A stretch of 64,000 nt of DNA from Monomorium pharaonis (Eukaryota; Arthropoda; Insecta; Hymenoptera; Formicidae): contig NC_050467.1 in the NCBI RefSeq assembly GCF_013373865.1, positions 41,233,692 to 41,297,691 of the forward strand. Direction: 5' to 3'. Position 1 is the stretch's first letter. The number at the start of each line of letters is the position of its first letter. Position numbers and translations under genes: made by a program. This document shows positions 14,101 through 24,300 of the stretch, in pieces. The notes beneath the pieces were generated by a model. The model saw only the letters and a list, made by a program, of their open reading frames with translations, was not told the DNA's origin and did no database searches.

Positions 14101-17100
14101 TTTTGAAGTGCAGCATCTAAAAATAAAATTATTTCTTATAGAAAACTAAAATGTAGAATAACAATCTATTATTTTTTATAAAAGATAATTTTATTTCTGA
14201 TTGCTCCACTTTAAAAACATAATGTATATTAAACATATATACTAACAATAAAAGAGACATATACTGTTACACAATACTACTGCATTAATTATCTTCCTAA
14301 AATCTGCACAAGATGCATTGTATATTTTCCAAATTATGTATAGCACGTTTAATTTTACGTTTATTTTTCCACATCTGATTTTCGTCAACTAATTTTAATT
14401 CTGTTCTCATGTCATACATAACATTCTTACACAGAAAAAAATTAATTTTAAATTAATAATCATTGTCTCATATAAGTAAGAAAATAATTTTTTTTTAATT
14501 TTGATAATTAAATTTCAATAGAATATTATATTTTTATTTTAATATTATAATAATAGTTTAAAAAGCACCTTGTAATTTGTTTCAAATTTCACAATATCTA
14601 ATTGTTAAAATTTTTTTTTCTTAATAAAACTATAAGACTTTAATGTAATAAAAACACAAAATTTTTTTATAAGCAATTATGCTGTATCTGTTTAATATTA
14701 TTTAATATTATTATCTGTTTAATATTCTTTTAAAAAACTTTATATTTCTGCTTATATATGAGACGAGTGATTGTTTATTTGATAACTAATTTTTTAATGT
14801 AACTAGATATATTAATCGCACGGCATGTATTATGCCACTATGAAAGTAACGATATTAACAATAAACATGCTAAGCTATTGACATGTCTTATGGTGAAAAT
14901 TTGTTGCACTTTATCGCAAGAAGCTAACACAAAAATATGGACTTTCCTGAATTTTTAAAAAGTTTATAATATGTGCTTTTGAGGAAGGGATAACTTCCTT
15001 CTCTCCTTCATAAATCGCTTTGGTCGTGTACGCCATACCATAAAATTAATTTTGTTCTGGCTTTCTGTTTTTCCACGATCGTAATCTGGGCGGGTCTCAT
15101 TAAATTGTAATCGCGATGGAACCACACGAAACCAGCTTGGAGTACACAATAGCTGCTTACACGCACTATCGTTCCACAATCCACGAGACCGGTCTAGACA
15201 CATCATAAATATTTCCTGGATGTAAACTTGCGCGGCCCACCCATTTTCATTTTCTTCACGAGATTTCAATAGCTTCAACCTGCTCGCATGCCTCGTGTCT
15301 GCACCTTACGTAAAGCAGATCGCTACTATCCATTCCATTTTCGAGATTATTTCGGAATTAATTTAACAAGAATTACGATACACATTAGTATAATATATCT
15401 ACAGTTACGATATGAAATTTCGATACTTATCTCTTAAAAGGTGCAGACACTATTAAAGGCATATCATTCATGGAATTTCACGACGTTTTATGTAAGCGTG
15501 ATTATCATGTTACAACATTCATTCGCATCTTCCAGTGTCTACAAATCCGTCGATTTCTAATCGCAAAAATTGTAGAATAAATATCGCAGAAATATATAAA
15601 TCGATCAATTGAGAAATAATAAAATTTAAAAAAAATCTTGATTTTAAAGAATTGAAAAAACTTATCTAGTTTTTATAACTGTAATACTAAAAATAAAAGT
15701 ATGCAAAAAAGCTTATCTTTCATACATTAAGTGAGTGAAACAACACTTTTTAAGGATATTACCAAGGATAATACTTATTGTTTTCTATCATTACTTAATA
15801 AAAACGGATTCATTCGTTGGAGTACGATAGAATTCTTATATTAATTTATAATCTTCTTTCTTTATCGTTCCTTATCGTTTTGTTTTGATTGGAATTTATC
15901 GTGAATAAATGATTAAAACTCAATCAATTGTTAATTAATTAATTTCTGAGTCATAGCTACATAGATTCATTAAAAACGATTGAACATTTTCTATCGTTTT
16001 CTATTGATTCTTTTTAATAGATTGATTTTAAATTATCGCAACTGCTGATAATCACGAGAAATGGCAATAACGCGAGAACTAAATATCAATAGAGTAGGTA
16101 ATTTCTCATACGCACTCGCTTTCAATTACACTTGAAAAGAACACGCTCTCTTGACGGATACGTAGACACTCTGCGTAGTGTGTGCTTTGGGTCTACAATC
16201 TTCTCTTCGTATAAATTAGGTGTAATCTATGTGGTGGATGAGCTGGATTATGAGCAGAAGAAGCAGTACGAGCTGACCGTACGCGCCACCGACAGCGTGT
16301 CAGGCGTTTACGCGGAGGTACTTGTCAGCATCCTCGTTCTGGACGTGAACGACTGCCCGCCTGAGTTCACGCAAGACTCGTACAACATCTCAGTGTCGGA
16401 AGCAGCAGTGTTTGGGACCCCTGTTCTGCGAGTGAATTCCAGAGACAATGACACGGGTAAGTATGAGATAAGTTCTAAGCCTCGCGCTTTGAAATTCGTA
16501 TTACGCTGTTTTATACATATAGATAAAATTTGGAAGAAGCCATGATATCTTTGTCATATCTATATTCATTTTTTCACAGGCATTAATCAACAAATTCGTT
16601 ACGCCATTCAAAATGATACCGACGACAACACGGACCTCTTCCACATCGATCCCGACGAAGGCGTGATATTTCTCAAGCGATCCTTGGACCACGAGAGCCG
16701 CGAATCCCATCACTTCACTGTGATCGCTATGGACCGAGGCGTACCAAGTTTGTCGAGCACGGCGCACGTCTGGGTGAGCGTGATCGACATGAACGACAAT
16801 CCGCCCAAGTTCGAGCAGCCCTCGTACACCTGTGTCCTGTCGGAGCACGCCGAACGCGGCCAATTCGTGACAGTAGTGTCAGCCAGCGATCCCGACTACG
16901 TCGACGAGAAGCTGACGTACACGATCGTAGGCGGGAACGAGCAGCAGACATATAACATCGACCAGTCGACCGGCATTATCTCGCTGATAAATATGCAGAA
17001 CTTTGGCGAGCAAAAGCTCAGTATGCTCAACGTGTCCGTGACCGACGGTGTCTACACCAGCTTCACCCGCGTTAAGATCGAGATTCTACCCGCGAACAGG

Positions 17101-20100
17101 CACAATCCGAAATTCCCGAATCCAATAGTCGAAGTAACTGTCCTGGAGAATCAGCTGCCCGGTAGATTGGTCACCAGCGTGCTAGCCGTGGATGAAGACT
17201 TCGGCGAGTATGGCACGGTAACATATGCGATAATGTCGGAAATGATGAAGGACGTATTTGACATAAACAAGCTCACCGGCGAGATAGTAACGCGTAAGAA
17301 GCTTGATCGAGAAGAACAGAAGCGCTACGAGATACCGGTCATGGCGACTGACGGCGGCGGCAGATCTGGATTCGTGATGGTGCGAGTTAAGGTTGGCGAC
17401 GAAAACGACAACGCGCCGGTCTTCCTTCTTAGAGAGTATAAGGCGACTATTCAGGCCAACCTGTCGCTAAACACGCCTTTCTTGAAAGTCAGGGCGCAAG
17501 ATGCGGACGAGGATGAGGCAGCCAAAATTATTTACTCCATCTACGAACCACAAACGTCGCCAGCTAGAACTCTATTTGGCATAAATCCTGATACGGGATC
17601 TCTTTATTTGCAGAAGAGCGCTGTGCCATGGGGTAAGAGACATTTATTTTATGCTACGTACAAAAAAAATATATATACTAGTAAATTATTTGAATTAAGT
17701 AAATATTACTTATTTAAAACCTATAAATTTATATATCTACAAATCTATCATAAGTTATAAGCTTAATTTATTGTAAGCATAAAATTTATTCAAGATATAT
17801 TCTGAACTAGTAATTAATAATTCTTTAATCACAAAAATATTAAATTAAAATATAAATTTGATTTGCTTATTTTTACTTTTTTTTCGATTAAATTTTATAA
17901 TACTCTTTGACGGAGTATAAATTATTTTTTAATACATAATAACGAGTTTTTCTAAATAATGTTAGTATATTTTAAGATAAAAAAAAATATTTCTTGTTAA
18001 AAATAATTGTTACTTCAAAGAAAAAAATTAAGTTTATTTTTTTTTAGTAATATTATAATTTAAATAATTAATATTTTTTGTGTGTAAAATAAACACGTTT
18101 TTCTATAAACAAAATACGTATAGCTAACACTTGTTAAACTAGTGCATTATTTTCTATATTTGTGCTGAGGGGTAAAAATAGAGAAGCGTAACTGACGCCT
18201 TTATTTCACCCCTTTCCTCGTCTCACTAACTCGACATGAATTTCACGCGTTCCGGCTCTTTTTTCTCGATCAGTCTTAAAGATTTTATATGACAAATAAA
18301 TGTTTGTTACTTTCAGAAAACCAATTGTTCGAACTCTTTATTCGTGCTGAAGACAAAGGTACGACTACACACCATGCTGATGTGCCGTTAAGTATCTACA
18401 TAATGGGCTCTAACGACATCCCGCCTCTGTTCGAGCGGAAAGAGGATAAATTCTTCGTGAGAGAGGACTCTTCCGTCGGCACACCAATCACGAAACTTAA
18501 AACTGTTACAAATAGTACCGTGACATATCGTATAGTGTCCGGCGATGAGGATAACCCGTTCTTTACGATCGACTCCCACGGTCAGATCACTTTGGCAAGG
18601 CCATTGGATCGAGAACTGAAGGACAGTCATTTGATCGGAGTCCTCGCTGAAACAGATTCCAGCCCACCGCTTACAGCTCTCGCCGAGATCTCTCTTCAGG
18701 TGCTGGACGAGAATGATCACGCGCCGAAATTCGAGAGCAATCCGTACGCGATCAATTTGGCCGAGAACATTGAGGAAGGAACATCGATATTAAAAGTTAT
18801 CGCGCATGATAAGGATCTCGGTAGTAACGGCGAGGTGCGTTACTCTTTCGGATCTGACATAGGGGAATTAGCAAACGTTTTTACGGTGGATGCTTATACC
18901 GGTTGGATATCGACATTGGTACAGCTCGACAAAGAAAAGCAACCGGAGTACAAGTTTCAGGTAATATAAATCTAAAAATTTTAAAAGATATATATATAGT
19001 TTATTAAAAATATTTAAAAACACACATTATTAAGTAAAAAATTAACTGCTCCAAAATAGATCTGAAATCAATTGAATTGTCTCAGTAATTGAAAATTAAT
19101 GAGACAAACTTAAATCTTAAAGCATTAGTTTTGAAAATATTTACTATATACATGTTTAATTATTAGAATCTTTTTATATATTTTTTTACATATTTTTTAA
19201 CTTGCGTGACAATACACCATGCAAATATTAAGTCATATAAAACGTACTTAAAATAAAACAAAGACTTAACCGTGCTAGAGTTGCATGTAATCATGTAAAA
19301 AGATTACTGTACACATACAGCTTTAGCCAAAAATATTAGGTATCTATATATTTTTTTGTTTATATGAAATTTTTTATCCATATTGTCCTGCATATCCTGT
19401 ATATTCTTGGTTTATTATTGGTTACTGACATTATATATAAGATATAAGTAAATATTAAAAAAAACAAAAGATGATTTTAATTTTTGTTCAAATATTTCTA
19501 ATTAAAAAATATAAGCCTAATATTTTTTATAAAAGATGTAGATAAGTTTGATAAATTGTAGAGATAAGAAATAAATATTAATAATATACTATTACTCTCC
19601 CAATACAATCATAACCTAAAAGAATATGTGAAGCACTTAATAATCCGTGTTTAGGTGGTTGCTACTGACAATGGAAGTCCGAAGCACTTTGCAAGGACGT
19701 CAGTGCACGTCAAGTTAAAGGATTACAACGATAACGCGCCAGCGTTCGTCGACAATAGCTATGAGGCCACAGTGAATGAAGATGCTTTACCGGGGACAGT
19801 CGTAGTAAAACTGATCACCGTCGATAAAGATACGGACGTCAATACGCCGATAGAATTTTACATAACGTCCGGCGATCCTAGATCGCAATTTCAAATCAGA
19901 TCTACCGGTGAGGTGTACGTGGCGAAATCCTTGGATAGAGAGACCATCGATCGTTATGAGCTTCAGATCATTGGTACCGACGGAAAATATGTTTTCGAGA
20001 CAAAGGTGACAGTGCAAGTCCTGGATGTCAACGATAATCCGCCGTACTGTCTCAGATACCGTTACAGAGAGATACTTTCCGAGGGCTCGCATCCCGGTGC

Positions 20101-21302
20101 TTATGTCTTGACCGTTTTGGCGACCGACTACGACGACGAGCCGAACGCCAAGCTACGGTTCTATTTAACCGGCGACAATAACGACAAATTCTCATTGGAC
20201 AAGGAAACGGGCGTATTGAAGACTGTTGGTCAGCTCGATCGGGAAACTCAGGCCAAGTATTCCCTAACAGCCCACGTGCAGGACCGGGACAAGCCAACTT
20301 GGGAGTGTTCGTCGCAGCTCGAGATTCTCGTCTCCGATCTCAACGACAATGCGCCGAAATTTACTATGTCAACTTATACCAGTACTTTACCCGAGGATGT
20401 AGAGATCGGCACGTTGGTGACGAAGGTGCACGCTATGGATGATGATATCGGTATCAATCGGAAGATTCGGTACGAGTTCATTGATTCGGCGGACGGCCAC
20501 TTTCTTATCGCGCCGGATAGTGGAATAGTCACGTTGGCCAAACCGCTGGATAGAGAAACGAAGGCCATGTACAACGTTACCGTTCAGGCGCTCGATCAGG
20601 GGACCCCTCAGTTAATGGGGGTCGCCTCTCTCATCGTCAACGTGCAGGATATCAACGACAATCCACCCGAATTCACTTCAAAGCTCTACTTCGCGAAAGT
20701 ACCCGAAAGTTACACGGTCGGCACCGAAGTGGCACGAGTGCTCGCCACTTCAAAGGATACAGGAGTGAACGCCGATATATATTATTCGATTGTCGGTGGT
20801 AACGAACACAAGAAGTTCCAGATTGATGCCAAGACGGGCGTCTTGACCATCGCTGAACAGTTGGACTATGAACGGGCTCGCGATTACTTCCTCACTATCC
20901 AAGCTGTCGACGGAGGCATTCCGCCACTGAACAATCATGCCACTGTCAATATCACTGTCACCGACAGCAACGATAATGCGCCAATCTTTAGCGAGGTTTC
21001 GTACAGAGCCTTCGTGAGGGAGGATGCGAAAATTGGGGAGAAAGTTACGCAAGTGAGTTTCTCATTTCTTTTTAGCTCACAGTTTTTATCATTTCCATTC
21101 TTTAAAAGACAATACTACGATATGTTATTCAATTACTTAAATTAGTTTTTACTCGTGTTTTTAGGTATATGCGAATGATTTGGATAGCGAGGAGAATGGC
21201 AATGTGTCATATTATATAGAACGTGGCGACAGACAGAAGCAATTCTCCATTGACAGAAAAACTGGACAAATAACTGTCGCCGCACCATTAGACCGAGAAG
21301 AA
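2182..21302 (+). CDS. kug: Fat-like ectodomain: cadherin-repeat exons 1-12 visible here
   Basis: These twelve exons (2,174 codons) encode only cadherin repeats. The first begins in the last third of a repeat (VTVRDNG...VADVNDHGPEF). Each repeat is about 100-110 residues and ends in a linker such as IDINDHRPEF (about 9268-9297), VLDVNDCPPEF (about 16337-16369) or VQDINDNPPEF (about 20641-20673). Linkers at a few repeats are degenerate: VVEAPKESENPPVF near 8365-8406, VMVEKSENSGLIF near 11504-11540 and ILPANRHNPKF near 17083-17115. Those junctions probably bind less calcium and may be flexible (inference). Exon borders cut repeats at arbitrary points, as in FAT genes. GC-rich third positions stand out against AT-rich introns, helping to place exon edges. 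Confidence 0.93.
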
Positions 21303-24300
21303 GTTAGTACCAAATACATCACACATTACAGATATAAGAGTAAACGAAGAACTCTTTTAAACATTTTACTTTCTGTTTTAGATGGCAAACTATGTGTTGG
21401 AAGTTCACGCGCGCGACAATGGCATACCGATGCTTTCGAGCTTTGTGATGGTGAACATCGAGGTTCTGGATGCTAACGACAATCCGCCATTGTTTTCTCT
21501 GCAGAATTACACGGCTGTCGTGCAGGAAGACAAACCAATCGGCCACACAGTTATGCAATTTGTGGTCACCGACGCGGATGTTGAGCCGAATGCCGAGCCG
21601 TACACCTTTGACTTCCGTTCCGGGAACGAGGGCGATGCCTTTCGACTGGAGCAGGATGGCACTTTGCGAACAGCGACGAAATTTAACAACAGAGTAAAGG
21701 ATAAGTACGTGCTGCACGTCCGGGTATTCGATAACGGTAGTCCACCGTTGTACTCGGATGCCTGGGTCGTGATAAAAGTAATCGAGGAGTCGCAATATCC
21801 GCCGGTGATTACACCTCTCGAGGTGATTATTAACTCTTACATGGACGAATATCCTGGCGGCATTATCGGGAAAGTCCACGCAACCGATCAGGATCAGTAC
21901 GACACGCTTCTCTTCAATTTGGTACTGTCTTCGTCGATCCCGAGCACCGATCTCTTCCAGATAGACAAGATCGACGGTACATTGGTGGCTCTGCCCAGAC
22001 TTGACGTGGGCGAATACAGGATAAACGTTAGCGTGACAGATGGCAAATTCCACTCGTACTCTGCTGTGAAAGTTAACATCGATCTGGTGACCGACAAGAT
22101 GCTCGAGAGCTCCGTGATCGTGAGATTTCGCGAAGTTAGCCCGGAGGATTTCATGTTGAGCCATCGTAAGGGCTTTGTCAGAACTGTTCGCAATGCAATG
22201 AACTGTCGGCTCAAGGATATCGTTATTATCAGCGTGCAACCATCGACCGATGAAGCGAATTTGATTAAGTCGCGAGCGATTCGTCAAGCAGTACACAACG
22301 ATCTTGATCTTCTATTTGCCGTAAAGAAGGCAAATCCCACGGGTTCATCAGGCTTTTATGCCTCGGAGAGCATACGCGAAGCATTGAACCAGCACGTGGA
22401 GGAGCTGGAAGAGTCAACGAAACTGGTCGTCGAAGAGATTGTCCGGTTCAAGTGCAACAAAGGCTACTGTTTCTACGGTGACTGTCAGGACAAGATCACT
22501 CTAGATCCCACACAAATCACGCCCGTGTCTACTGACGTGATGAGCTTTGTTTCGCCGCGTCACAAGCACAAGATGGAGTGCAATTGCAAGGAGGGATACG
22601 CCGGAAATCATTGCGAAGTGGTAGTTAATGAGTGCGCCAGGGATCCCTGTCCTCTGTTTAAGGTCTGTGTGCCGGACTCTTCCATTCAAGGATACTCATG
22701 TCAGTGTCCCGAGGGATACGCCGGCCAGACTTGTGACATCGACATCTCCAAATGTCATGATGAGTCGTGTTACATTCCACGAAATCCTATATCTTTCAGT
22801 GGCAAGAGTTACGCGCGCTATAAGATCGACAAAGCCCTAATACGGCAAACGATCGAAGATCGTCTCAGTTTATCCCTGAGAATCAGGACGATGCAGCCGA
22901 CCGGCAATCTCATGTACGCGGCTGGTAAGGTTGACTACAATATCCTAGAGATTGTTAACGGCGTGATGCAGTACAAGTTTGATCTAGGCAGCGGCGAAGG
23001 GTTAGTCAGGGTGAGCAGCGTGTATGTAAGCGATGGACAGTGGCACGAGATCCAACTGGAGCGAGAGAGTAACAGTGCCCGATTGACCGTAGACGGAAAA
23101 CACATCGCTCACGGTTCCGCGCCCGGTATCAACGATATACTAAATCTGCAGTCGGATGATCTATACTTAGGCGCTGAGGTTAGGCAGCATCCGTCGATTA
23201 TCGGCTTCGAGGACGTGCAGCGCGGCTTTGTCGGCTGCATGGACGACGTCAGGATCGCTCGGGTGTCCGTTCCGTTGCACATGAGTGGCGCCAGCAGCGT
23301 AGCAATTCTTAAGCGATTTGCCAATGTCGAGTTCAGTTGCGATACGGCGATCATTCTGGTACCACCGGGAGTCTGTGGCTCGCAGCCATGTCAGAATGGC
23401 GGTACTTGTAAGGACATGGGCAGCGACAACTACGAGTGCCAGTGTCACAGTCGGTTTGCCGGTCTGGCCTGCGAGATCGACACGGACCCGTGTGCCTCGT
23501 CGCCCTGTCTCTACGGTGGCCGTTGCAAGATCGTGCCGGAAGGCGGCGATTACGTCTGCGAGTGTGTCGGGCCGAGTCTCAGCGGTAAACGTTGCGAGTT
23601 CGGTAGATATTGTAGCCCGAATCCGTGTAATCATGGGGGTGTGTGCGAGGAGGGGAACAACGGCCCGATCTGCAAGTGCCAGGGCTTCATGGGCGACCGC
23701 TGCGAGACCGACGTGAACGAGTGCGACATGAGTCCGTGCACAAACGGCGGCACTTGCGTGAACGAGATCGGCACTTACAGATGCATTTGTCCGCCGAACA
23801 TGACCGGTCTCAACTGCGGTAACCCAGCCTTCTCCACGCCTATCATATCCAGCCACTTCAATATCCCGTGGGACCATCTCATGTGGATTGGTGTCGCGGT
23901 GCTGCTTAATGTTCTTCTCATCGTCATATTCGTCGCGTTCTGGCGAATCCGGACGAAGCGAACCCGAACGCGCGCCAATAATATCAACAATGAGACGCGG
24001 AAGCAAATTGTCTTGAACTCTGCAAGACCACAAGAACACGAGTTCAAGCGCAGTTCAAAACTAAGCAATCTGGAAGTCATACAGGTATTACTATTATTAT
24101 ATTTAGATTGACTATTTCTTATCATCAGACATAATATTAAAGCATGAACTTTCGAGGATCAACATATATTTATCCAAAGGCATTATTTCAATTGTCATGT
24201 ACTGAGAAAAAATTGTTAACTTGTACATATTTTCCAAAACACATTATTTATTTAGTTTTTTAAATAAAAGTTTATATGGTAATGAAAAATACTCTATTTT

